From Photobacterium swingsii (GTDB lineage Bacteria > Pseudomonadota > Gammaproteobacteria > Enterobacterales > Vibrionaceae): DNA of 64,000 nt. Shown piece after piece: positions 19,918-26,290 of this stretch. Position 1 is the stretch's first letter. The number at the start of each line of letters is the position of its first letter. A program made the translations under genes and the position numbers. A model generated the notes under the pieces. The model saw nothing but the letters and a program-made list of their open reading frames with translations. It did no database searches and had not been told where the DNA came from. The stretch spans positions 3,410,001 through 3,474,000 of the forward strand of contig NZ_AP024852.1 of the NCBI RefSeq assembly GCF_024346715.1, given 5' to 3'.

Positions 19918-20415
19918 TCACGCTAATGCGATACCAGCCATCACATCACTAAGTGGAAATTCAATACCAACTTCCATACGAGCCATTGCACGCAATACCG
20001 AGGCCATTTCACGGTCATTATTTGTGTCTACTACATGGCTTGGAGGTAAACCAGCCCACTGACAAACAAGGCTGACATAGCGTTCCGAATCATTTTCATT
20101 TGGTGGCGCAAATGTATTAACAATATCTGTAATGGTGCGAACCTTACGATTTCGGTAACTTTTCAGCACCCGAGCACCAGCACGAAAGCCCCACTTATTA
20201 TGGCTAAAAGTACAAAAACGCCCGTTACGCCCTGTTTGACCTTTCCAGTTATTACGCTCGTTATACTCAATATTAAGCGGGTTCTTATTACGAATCCCCA
20301 CCGCACCACCTTGCCCTGATTTAGTCATACTGACCGCGTCCTTTTTCAATTTAAACGTGAGAAAACAACCAATAATTGCGCAGCTAATAAGGGCGGTTCG
20401 GTAATTCATCTTCAT
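19918..20415 (-). CDS. Membrane-anchored peptidoglycan-hydrolase-like virion protein
   Basis: 165 residues. One N-terminal membrane helix (ALISCAIIGCFLTF) precedes a domain with GIRNKNPLNIEYNERNNWKGQ, then FCTFSHNKWGFRAGARVLKS, then TITDIVNTFAPPNENDSERY. This pattern is common in phage structural proteins thought to act as muralytic/transglycosylase-like enzymes at entry. The catalytic residue is not certain; the Glu in NIEYNE is a candidate. The gene overlaps its upstream neighbour by 32 bp. Two in-frame ATGs (20415, 20409) are both usable. Confidence 0.75.
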   Translation of the reverse strand: MKMNYRTALISCAIIGCFLTFKLKKDAVSMTKSGQGGAVGIRNKNPLNIEYNERNNWKGQTGRNGRFCTFSHNKWGFRAGARVLKSYRNRKVRTITDIVNTFAPPNENDSERYVSLVCQWAGLPPSHVVDTNNDREMASVLRAMARMEVGIEFPLSDVMAGIALA

Positions 20416-21091
20416 TCCAACTCATATGTCGACCACCATCATTCTCGCCCCCCGCATAACGCACATAATCAATAACAAGATTACCGCGTAGCGTTACATC
20501 GGCTGACTGAAAGTCTTTAGGGGCAGGCTGAAAGCCATGTTCATCTTGATAAAAACCAAACACCAAATTAGGCAGAATGTCTGATTCAAAGGGAAAGCTA
20601 CCAATTGCAGACACACTGAAATTAGTATCTGCAAACTTTGAGGTATGAATAGGAATGATATAATCACCCATTGGGTCGTTTATGCAGAATGCTGGCGTAC
20701 CTTCGACCTTATTTGATTCATTCATCGAATCGTAATCAACGTTTAACCCGAAAATATCAAAGCGCCCACAAACACGGCGAACATTTGATGGCATTTTATC
20801 GAACGTTAATTCACCGAATTCACTTTCAAAAAAATCACCATAAAACAGCATTTCTTGACGACCACGATTCATATAAAGCTTAATCTTGCCATTCTCTAAA
20901 TTACTGGCGCACTGAAGAGGAAGACGAAGCGATAAGATTTCCAACTTTTCAGCCTTAAAAACCTCACCACCATGACCATTGTCACCATCGCTATCACCAC
21001 CATTTTCAGCGATGTATTCATCCATAGCCTTAGCTAAATGTTCAATTTTGTTCCGAGAGCTACCAGCAGGTAATGACTGTAAAATACTCAC
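20384..21091 (-). CDS. Putative virion protein of unknown function (235 aa)
   Basis: Starts with GTG at 21091, fused to the stop of the previous gene (TAGTG). A helical N-terminus is followed by an acidic, Asp/Gly-rich loop (GDSDGDNGHGG) that could bind calcium, then a beta-rich remainder. It has no membrane helix or signal peptide. Its place between the repeat-containing stalk-like protein and the hydrolase-like protein suggests a vertex, spike or minor capsid role. That is inference from order only. I do not recognise the family. Confidence 0.7.
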   Translation of the reverse strand: MSILQSLPAGSSRNKIEHLAKAMDEYIAENGGDSDGDNGHGGEVFKAEKLEILSLRLPLQCASNLENGKIKLYMNRGRQEMLFYGDFFESEFGELTFDKMPSNVRRVCGRFDIFGLNVDYDSMNESNKVEGTPAFCINDPMGDYIIPIHTSKFADTNFSVSAIGSFPFESDILPNLVFGFYQDEHGFQPAPKDFQSADVTLRGNLVIDYVRYAGGENDGGRHMSWNEDELPNRPY

Positions 21092-21795
21092 TATTTCACC
21101 ATTTCAATTAATTGAATTTTGTCACCATCAACGCCTGTAAAACTTAACGCCGCTGTCGTTGGTAACGTGATTTTTTCAGACGCTTCAAGCTCATAAGAAC
21201 CAAGTAAAACAATACCTTTATTCTCTTTTGCCGCTTTCACCATCACTTGAGAGCGTGCAGAGCGTGATGCTTGTGTGGCCTTTCCATCAACAAGGGTTAA
21301 CACATTGCTAATCAGCCGCTCAGCCGTCACCGTGGTTACAGGGATAACTTGCCCTACTTTCACTTCCACTGCTGGCAAATGCGAAACTTGAACCGCAGGC
21401 ATCTGTGACACTTCAATTGCGGGTATCTGCGATACCTGAACAGCAGGCATTTGTGACACCTCAATTGCAGGCACCTGCGACACCTGAACGGCAGGCATCT
21501 GTGATACCTCAACCGCGGGCATCTGCGACACTCTAACTGCGCGCCCTTCAGTGGGAGGGGAATACGAGCCAGAGCCGCTAACAATCTCAACCGCTCCCGC
21601 CTTATCACTTAAATTCGTCACGGTAACTTTCCCGCTCAGATTTTCTGCGCGAACCTGCGCACCTTGTTTTAAGCGATATTGCCCCCGCATCGTTTCAATC
21701 AGAACCACATCAGGACAAGCTTCGACATGAAGAAACTCACCAATCAAATGAAACTCAACACGCTGAGATGGTTGCAAATATTGGTTCAAACTCAC
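21091..21795 (-). CDS. Putative spike/stalk protein with octapeptide repeats
   Basis: 234 residues with three parts. Residues 1-88 form a beta-rich N-terminal domain. Residues 89-144 hold seven consecutive 8-residue repeats of V-S-Q-[MVI]-P-A-[VI]-[EQ]. Residues 145-234 form a C-terminal domain ending in KIQLIEMVK. Repeats of this kind (V-S-x-x-P-A) occur in phage fibre and stalk proteins, so I propose a receptor-binding or vertex stalk. Start is GTG at 21795, overlapping the upstream stop (GTGA). The repeat number is likely to vary between relatives. Confidence 0.72.
   Translation of the reverse strand: MSLNQYLQPSQRVEFHLIGEFLHVEACPDVVLIETMRGQYRLKQGAQVRAENLSGKVTVTNLSDKAGAVEIVSGSGSYSPPTEGRAVRVSQMPAVEVSQMPAVQVSQVPAIEVSQMPAVQVSQIPAIEVSQMPAVQVSHLPAVEVKVGQVIPVTTVTAERLISNVLTLVDGKATQASRSARSQVMVKAAKENKGIVLLGSYELEASEKITLPTTAALSFTGVDGDKIQLIEMVK
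21364..21531 (-). repeat. Seven tandem 24-bp coding repeats
   Basis: Seven in-frame 24-bp units encode the octapeptides of the stalk-like protein. Units alternate between versions ending in E and in Q, so the higher-order period is 48 bp. Confidence 0.9.
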
Positions 21796-22283
21796 GTTCC
21801 TTTACCCCCTAAATACACGACCGCGACCGCAGCCAGAGCCACTGCAAAAACAACTTTGACCATTTGACTGGATGTTTGCACCTGACCGCCATCAGACTTG
21901 GCCTGTGCTAACTCCCGCAGCGCTTCAAGATTGGCTGAATTTTGTTTAGCCTGTTGACCGCTCATCCCTGCCAATACCTGTAAGTTTTCATGATTACTAT
22001 CACTCACACTCTTGATAGCGTTCTTACTTACTTCTGCTGTCTTATCGAGAGCACTTTTTGAAACCTCCGCGTTGGAGGTTAATGCCAGTTCAGCAAGTTC
22101 CCCCGCTTTGGTTACCGCACCGTGGTCAGTCAGAGAAACATTGACAGAGGAGTTAGATACACCAGATAAAACAACCCCAGTGTTATCACCTGAAACACCT
22201 GCTGTACCTGACGTGTTATGTGTCGTGGTGGTTGTATTAGTTACGTTCTTTGTTTTATTACTACTGCGACTACTACCGCCCAT
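21792..22283 (-). CDS. Phage protein with low-complexity N-terminus and C-terminal membrane anchor (163 aa)
   Basis: The N-terminus is Gly/Ser/Thr/Asn-rich (GGSSRSSNKTKNVTNTTTTT). A heptad-like helical middle (about 60-125) follows, and the C-terminus has one membrane helix (VVFAVALAAVAVVYLGG). It could be a membrane-anchored fibre or a virion-membrane protein beneath the capsid. It overlaps both neighbours by a few bases. The MGGSSRS start is similar in style to small phage structural proteins, but no family is recognised. Confidence 0.7.
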   Translation of the reverse strand: MGGSSRSSNKTKNVTNTTTTTHNTSGTAGVSGDNTGVVLSGVSNSSVNVSLTDHGAVTKAGELAELALTSNAEVSKSALDKTAEVSKNAIKSVSDSNHENLQVLAGMSGQQAKQNSANLEALRELAQAKSDGGQVQTSSQMVKVVFAVALAAVAVVYLGGKGT

Positions 22284-22653
22284 AAATAGCCCTTATGACT
22301 AAACGGTCGTCTTCGTCCTTACCATCTAAGAAGAAAGGCATCCCCATGCGATTTAAAACCCATTGCAAGCCTGTTCTATAGGTATGCATTCGCACAGAAT
22401 GACAATTGCGACTCCGTCCGTACTCAAACAGTGCATCAGTGCAACTGACATTCCCCGCAAAGCCGACTACGACCATTTCTATTTCATTCGTATCGGTAAA
22501 CTGTTCAAAACGAATGCAAGCAAAAGAATCTGTGCCTACGCGGAAAACCGCCTCCCGTCCTGCTGCTACTTCTGCCTTTGCTTCATCAAAGTATCCAGCC
22601 AGCGCAAGGTGTAACTTTTCCTGCGCCTCATCCCACGTACACACCGAAATCAT
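22273..22653 (-). CDS. Small soluble phage protein, weakly acetyltransferase-like (126 aa)
   Basis: No membrane segment. The order of elements (MISVCTWDEAQEKLHLALAG, then IEMVVVGFAGN, then CHSVRMHTYRTGLQWVLNRM with a following GMPFF) resembles the C-terminal half of GNAT-fold proteins, but the acetyl-CoA loop is not clear. It overlaps the next gene by 11 bp and lies among virion genes. Function unknown. Confidence 0.65.
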   Translation of the reverse strand: MISVCTWDEAQEKLHLALAGYFDEAKAEVAAGREAVFRVGTDSFACIRFEQFTDTNEIEMVVVGFAGNVSCTDALFEYGRSRNCHSVRMHTYRTGLQWVLNRMGMPFFLDGKDEDDRLVIRAIYGR

Positions 22654-22656
22654 GTT

Positions 22657-22881
22657 TTACTTACCTTTGTTACTCAAAATCCAAAGAACAGCCACACCAC
22701 CAAGTAATAACGCCCATGTAGGGATACCGTTCTTACTGCCCATGTTTAACTCACCACCTTTAAAACCACTTTCATTCGTAGTCTTAGTGCTATGGGTTAC
22801 CGTACTCGTCGCAGTAGCGGGGCCCGATGAGCCGCCTTTCAAGCCACCACCACCCGTTAGGCTAGTTAGCGAACCAAGCAT
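22657..22881 (-). CDS. Small membrane protein with Gly/Thr-rich N-terminus (74 aa)
   Basis: ATG at 22881 overlaps the preceding stop (TGATG). The first 50 residues are Gly/Ser/Thr-rich (TGGGGLKGGSSGPATATST). One membrane helix (GIPTWALLLGGVAVLWIL) precedes the C-terminal NKGK. Layout and size suggest a virion-membrane protein. No family recognised. Confidence 0.65.
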   Translation of the reverse strand: MLGSLTSLTGGGGLKGGSSGPATATSTVTHSTKTTNESGFKGGELNMGSKNGIPTWALLLGGVAVLWILSNKGK

Positions 22882-23033
22882 CAATGCTTACCCCCGTAAT
22901 TCGAATAGAGGTACATGGCAAGCGCCAACATAAAAATCACTTTCGTCATTTTGCTTACACCACCGCCAGCCCAGAAACCCGCAGCAAAAAGACCGCTACC
23001 ACCTAACACCATGAAAAGAGGAATCAACGGCAT
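22881..23033 (-). CDS. Tiny two-helix membrane protein (50 aa)
   Basis: ATG at 23033 preceded by AAGGGGG, and stop TGA overlapping the next start. Two hydrophobic stretches, IPLFMVLGGSGLFAAGFW and KVIFMLALAMYLY, are separated by GGGVSKMT. It is gap-free with the genes on both sides, which supports it despite its length. Candidate integral protein of the virion membrane. Confidence 0.65.
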   Translation of the reverse strand: MPLIPLFMVLGGSGLFAAGFWAGGGVSKMTKVIFMLALAMYLYSNYGGKH

Positions 23034-23034
23034 A

Positions 23035-23310
23035 TCAATCCCCCTTAAGCAAAACAATCAGAACTATTGCACCCATCAAACCACCCGCCATCATGAAATG
23101 ACGCCCATTAATCACAAATTGCCCTGGCTGTGTTGTTGGTAGTGGTTGCCCATTCGATTGCACCGCTTGATTCGTTTTTCGGTTCAGCTCTGGCGCAGCT
23201 GACGCCGTCTTGTTTGCTTCCGCCTTGCCTTGCAACTCAAGAACGTCACCAACGCCACTAACAACCGAATCCCAAGCACCTCCCAGCGCCTCACCTAAAT
23301 CATCAAACAT
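23035..23310 (-). CDS. Small C-terminally anchored phage protein (91 aa)
   Basis: The N-terminal amphipathic helix (FDDLGEALGGAWDSVVSGVG) is followed by a Gln/Asn/Pro-rich linker and a C-terminal membrane helix (MMAGGLMGAIVLIVLLKG). It follows the capsid gene by 8 bp. The layout suits a protein linking the lipid membrane to the capsid shell, by analogy with PM2-type virions. This is inference. Confidence 0.68.
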   Translation of the reverse strand: MFDDLGEALGGAWDSVVSGVGDVLELQGKAEANKTASAAPELNRKTNQAVQSNGQPLPTTQPGQFVINGRHFMMAGGLMGAIVLIVLLKGD

Positions 23311-23318
23311 AAGTCCCC

Positions 23319-24146
23319 TTATTCACCTGATGGGAGTAGTTTGACCTGCTCAATAGATTCGATAATGACTGGAACAGATCCCGTTTCCGTTTTATCTAGT
23401 TCAAATTGAAGTTGTCGAGTGGCAGAGGTAGGTAACATGCCATCAGCACCAAAACCTGTGCGGCAAAAGTCCAAGCTAAACCACTTTGGATTTTGCTCTT
23501 GGCCACTTGATGCCAAATCAAACGCGTTATCTTCTTTGCGCACGTTTATTTCTTCGAGGTCATCTCGAAGCAAGCGCACACGCTGCACTGAGTCATCTTT
23601 GAAGTGAACACGCTTCAAAAAGATAAACGGTGATTTCTCTGCAAAATCAAACGGCGTGCGACCAGCTGCCGCAGCAAACCAACTCAGTTCATACATACGA
23701 GGTAAGTAATAACGTTCACTTTGTGCAGGTAACACATGAGCGCGAGCGCGAATAGACGGGGTCGTTGCTGACTTCGATTTTAGCGAGATATAGATGAACC
23801 AAATCTCATTCGGCAGGGTGACAAGGTCGCTTTGTCGAACACCAATTTTGGTACGTAAAGAGTCATCACCAAAAGGAATGACATAGCGCCCATCTACAGC
23901 ATATGACTTGCGGTGCTTGTTCACTTTAATCAGTGTTTCAGCTGAAATGTTGTAAATAGGCGAGCCATTGAAAACAACTTCAATACGCTCAATATCTTTT
24001 GGGTCAGTAATATCAGTTACCAACTCAATCGAATGATAAGTAGGACCCGCTGGCAAACGTAACGAGCAACGGTTTCCCCAACCAACACCCTCAATAGGGT
24101 CAAGCTCTTTCGCTTTAGGGGCGAACTTAGAAGATACTAATTCCAT
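23319..24146 (-). CDS. Major capsid protein, PM2-P2-like (double jelly-roll predicted)
   Basis: 275 residues, beta-rich, with no membrane helix or signal. The N-terminal pattern G24-N-R-C-S-L-R-L-P-A-G-P-T-Y37, followed by an I-x-L strand, agrees with my memory of corticovirus PM2 capsid protein P2 (G-N-x-C-S-I-K-L-P-x-G-x-T-Y). The downstream RHKR-like/NKHRKSYAVDGRY segment also matches in position. The length suits a two-barrel protein without large towers. Strong ribosome site (AAGGGCGG). It sits immediately after a 37-residue membrane protein and downstream of a terminator-like hairpin. A structure prediction showing two jelly rolls would be decisive. Confidence 0.78.
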   Translation of the reverse strand: MELVSSKFAPKAKELDPIEGVGWGNRCSLRLPAGPTYHSIELVTDITDPKDIERIEVVFNGSPIYNISAETLIKVNKHRKSYAVDGRYVIPFGDDSLRTKIGVRQSDLVTLPNEIWFIYISLKSKSATTPSIRARAHVLPAQSERYYLPRMYELSWFAAAAGRTPFDFAEKSPFIFLKRVHFKDDSVQRVRLLRDDLEEINVRKEDNAFDLASSGQEQNPKWFSLDFCRTGFGADGMLPTSATRQLQFELDKTETGSVPVIIESIEQVKLLPSGE

Positions 24147-24156
24147 ATATCCGCCC

Positions 24157-24270
24157 TTAATCTAAAACGTTTTCAACGGCGTCAACGTTATTTGATGACC
24201 AAACAACGCCAGCAGCAACGAGCGCTGAAACACATGCGATAACAAATAATTGTTTTGGTTTAAAACCCAT
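24157..24270 (-). CDS. Tiny membrane protein upstream of the capsid gene (37 aa)
   Basis: ATG at 24270 with GGAG eight bases upstream. It has a short basic N-terminus MGFKPKQ, one membrane helix (LFVIACVSALVAAGVVW) and an acidic tail ending AVENVLD. It ends 10 bp before the capsid start. It is comparable in size to the smallest membrane proteins of PM2-like virions. No family match is claimed. Confidence 0.68.
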   Translation of the reverse strand: MGFKPKQLFVIACVSALVAAGVVWSSNNVDAVENVLD

Positions 24271-24284
24271 TTAAATAACTCCAA

Positions 24285-24313
24285 TAAAAAAGGCACTCGC
24301 CTTAGGAGTGCCT
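24285..24313 (-). terminator. Rho-independent terminator/attenuator ahead of the capsid operon
   Basis: On the minus strand: AGGCACTC, 7-nt loop, GAGTGCCT, then TTTTTT. It ends only 14 bp before the ATG of the 37-aa gene, so no promoter fits between. Capsid transcripts must start upstream of, or read through, this hairpin. Confidence 0.85.
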
Positions 24314-24391
24314 ATTTAATGAAATTTATTTGGTTTCTAACCTAATACTTATTCGGTTTAGGTTTGGTTTAAATTTGACTCAAGTCACAAA

Positions 24392-25051
24392 TCACCATCG
24401 AATCACTCCCTTTTTAAACGCCTTCCCATCTTGTAGCAGGTACTCAAGCGGATTGAGTTTATCTATATCGCTAGCAGGGATTCCGGTCATTTTTTCCAAA
24501 TACATTGCGCTTGCTTTGGTCTTTTGCATCATCACACAAGCACGTTGGCAGTTATCTATAATGGTTTTCGATACCTCCTGACCACGCTGAAACAGGTTGA
24601 TAGTATGCAAATTAAACTTACGTCCTAAGCGCAATATTTTCCCGTGATAGCCTACAGCCTTACCCGCGTTTTCACTGTGCTCTGCCACTTCTTCACAAAT
24701 AATCATTAATGGTTTGGTATGTTTTCCATTTCCCATTGCCCAAACAACCTGACAAAATTTATCAAAGTCTTTAGATGTGGTTTCATGAGTTGGCTGATAA
24801 GCAATCTTAAAACCTTGCTTTGTTTTGCGCCCCGCAATCAATGCCGCGGCGAACTCTTTGATATTGGAATAACCGCGCACCACTCGCCCTGCAAGCTTGC
24901 CAGTGTAATCCCCCATTGGGTCAAACATTGCCACTTGGTCGGTAGATTTGATGAATAGTTTTTTAGCGGCAGAGGTTTTACCACTGCCACTCATACCAAC
25001 CGCAAATACGTGACCATTCTTAAGGGCATTATTTGGGTTAATTGGCTGCAT
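24392..25051 (-). CDS. Genome-packaging ATPase (P9/A32-like, FtsK-HerA superfamily)
   Basis: 219 residues without membrane helices. Walker A is GMSGSGKT (residues 19-26), Walker B is PLMIICEE (114-121), followed by a sensor-like segment INLFQRGQEVSKTIIDN. This is the layout of packaging ATPases of membrane-containing tailless phages (PRD1, PM2) and their relatives. The lack of a membrane segment argues against the Zot-type proteins of filamentous phages. It overlaps its upstream neighbour by 14 bp. A terminator separates it from the capsid gene cluster. Confidence 0.88.
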   Translation of the reverse strand: MQPINPNNALKNGHVFAVGMSGSGKTSAAKKLFIKSTDQVAMFDPMGDYTGKLAGRVVRGYSNIKEFAAALIAGRKTKQGFKIAYQPTHETTSKDFDKFCQVVWAMGNGKHTKPLMIICEEVAEHSENAGKAVGYHGKILRLGRKFNLHTINLFQRGQEVSKTIIDNCQRACVMMQKTKASAMYLEKMTGIPASDIDKLNPLEYLLQDGKAFKKGVIRW

Positions 25052-25262
25052 TTAATTCCCCCTTCAAAGGCACAACAGAATCAACGCCACATTGAAACGG
25101 AACAGCCTCACTAATTAGCTGCAATGCCTCCGCCTCTGTTAACTTTGTTGCGATAATGTCGTTTAACTCATTTTGCTTCAACAACATAACTAATCGCCCA
25201 TCACAATGCGCAGGGCGTCCATCCAACAAATAGAAATCAGCATTATTCGTTCGTAACAGCAT
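25038..25262 (-). CDS. Small soluble phage protein (74 aa)
   Basis: I take ATG 25262, which has GAGG about nine bases upstream; an in-frame ATG at 25271 is also possible. It contains NNADFYLLDGRPAHCDGRL, then an acidic helix with KLTEAEALQLISEAVPF. It has no membrane helix. It overlaps the genes on both sides. No family recognised. Confidence 0.65.
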   Translation of the reverse strand: MLLRTNNADFYLLDGRPAHCDGRLVMLLKQNELNDIIATKLTEAEALQLISEAVPFQCGVDSVVPLKGELNAAN

Positions 25263-25710
25263 CAGATTCATCCTCACTAGGAGTCACATCCTTAGCGGCA
25301 TCAGAAACTTTTAACATTCTAATTTGCTGGAACGATGAGAAACCCAAAGCCCCCGCCGCAACAACGAAAGAGAATTCCTCTTTGTACTGCGCTAACCACG
25401 GCGGCAGTTCGCCACCATATTTCACAAACAAGGGCGCGGTTGTACTTGCTACGTTTTCGGCCTGCGATGAATCAAACGCAAAATCTTTATGGCCGAACTG
25501 TTTAAGCAATTGCTCAGACACACCAAGCACAGCCATGACAGAAGCCGCACCTTGCGCTAATGCGAGCGAGTTGTCCGCAGCTTTAATATCTGCCGTGCTT
25601 GGGTCAAAATCTTGTTCATCACCGAGTTGCTGAAGAAGTGCCGCCTCTTCTTCCGTTGTATGTGCATCTTCATTTACTTCGATTTCATTTACTTCAAGTT
25701 CATTTTCCAT
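25243..25710 (-). CDS. Acidic phage protein, possibly membrane-associated (155 aa)
   Basis: Very acidic N-terminus (ENELEVNEIEVNEDAHTTEEE), an Ala-rich helix (SLALAQGAASVMAVLGVSEQLL), PPWLAQYKEEF, and a moderately hydrophobic segment (FSFVVAAGALGFSSF) near the C-terminus. Starts one base after the upstream stop. Its place before the packaging ATPase suggests a structural or assembly role, but I do not recognise it. Confidence 0.68.
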   Translation of the reverse strand: MENELEVNEIEVNEDAHTTEEEAALLQQLGDEQDFDPSTADIKAADNSLALAQGAASVMAVLGVSEQLLKQFGHKDFAFDSSQAENVASTTAPLFVKYGGELPPWLAQYKEEFSFVVAAGALGFSSFQQIRMLKVSDAAKDVTPSEDESDAVTNE

Positions 25711-26082
25711 TTAAGCCACCATTTTTAATGTTTTCACTAAACCGCCAAACACAAGCCCCATAACCGCACCTATACCCACACAGGCAACGGTTCCCATTTG
25801 CTTTGATTCGGTATCCTGATTTGGCTTAGATACCACTTCGTTTACAACCTGATTGACTTCCGATTTCGGCGTTTTCAGCACTTCAATTTCGGATTGCACT
25901 TCTTCAAGTGGTTTAAATGCTTTCATTTCCACTTGCGCTGCTTTGCCTGTACGGGTATCAGGGCCACATTCACAACGACCATGAACAAAAGCAGCTCGTT
26001 TCCCTTTGCCTTGCTTAATAGATTTAGGGTTTAAGCAAGTACGGCACACCACATACCCTAAGATTTCGGTTTCATTGTCCAT
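25711..26082 (-). CDS. Zinc-ribbon protein with C-terminal membrane helix (123 aa)
   Basis: N-terminal C-x2-C (VCRTC) and C-x-C (GRCEC) motifs suggest a small zinc ribbon. A charged linker follows, and the C-terminus has one helix (GTVACVGIGAVMGLVFGGLV). The ATG at 26082 is preferred over 26088, which lies too close to the AAGGGA ribosome site. It overlaps the 72-aa gene. Function unknown; it might bind DNA at the virion membrane. Confidence 0.68.
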   Translation of the reverse strand: MDNETEILGYVVCRTCLNPKSIKQGKGKRAAFVHGRCECGPDTRTGKAAQVEMKAFKPLEEVQSEIEVLKTPKSEVNQVVNEVVSKPNQDTESKQMGTVACVGIGAVMGLVFGGLVKTLKMVA

Positions 26083-26290
26083 TCGCATTCCCTTCTAGTT
26101 TGGTTAGTCGCTGATTAGTGATTTTGATATATCGAAGCAATGCACTAACCAACGGTTTGAACGATTTACCCATCAATGAATTAGTAAATGACTCGCCCGC
26201 CTCACTGATAGTTTTTGTAATTTCTGCTGATGCTTTCTGTAACGATTCTGCTGACACTGTTTTCACCCTATGTGCTAAATAACTCGACAT
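26072..26290 (-). CDS. Small helical phage protein (72 aa)
   Basis: Amphipathic, mostly helical (KTVSAESLQKASAEITKTIS), with a basic helix LLRYIKITNQRLTKLEGN at the end. No membrane span. It overlaps the end of rep by 23 bp and the zinc-ribbon gene by 11 bp, so it is probably translated with them. No family recognised. Confidence 0.62.
   Translation of the reverse strand: MSSYLAHRVKTVSAESLQKASAEITKTISEAGESFTNSLMGKSFKPLVSALLRYIKITNQRLTKLEGNANGQ

Noticed and set aside
21364-21531. Possible CRISPR array (24-bp repeats) near a Cas2-like gene
   Set aside because: Units are directly adjacent with no spacers and encode a protein in frame; no cas1 or effector is present.
21360-21608. Arg/Cys-rich open frame over the octapeptide repeats
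   Set aside because: It is another frame of the 24-bp repeats within the stalk-like gene; composition is an artefact of the repeat.
24392-25051. Zot-like protein of a filamentous (inovirus) prophage
   Set aside because: The protein is short, lacks the membrane helix of Zot/pI proteins, and the neighbouring capsid candidate is a large beta-rich protein, not a pVIII-like coat peptide.
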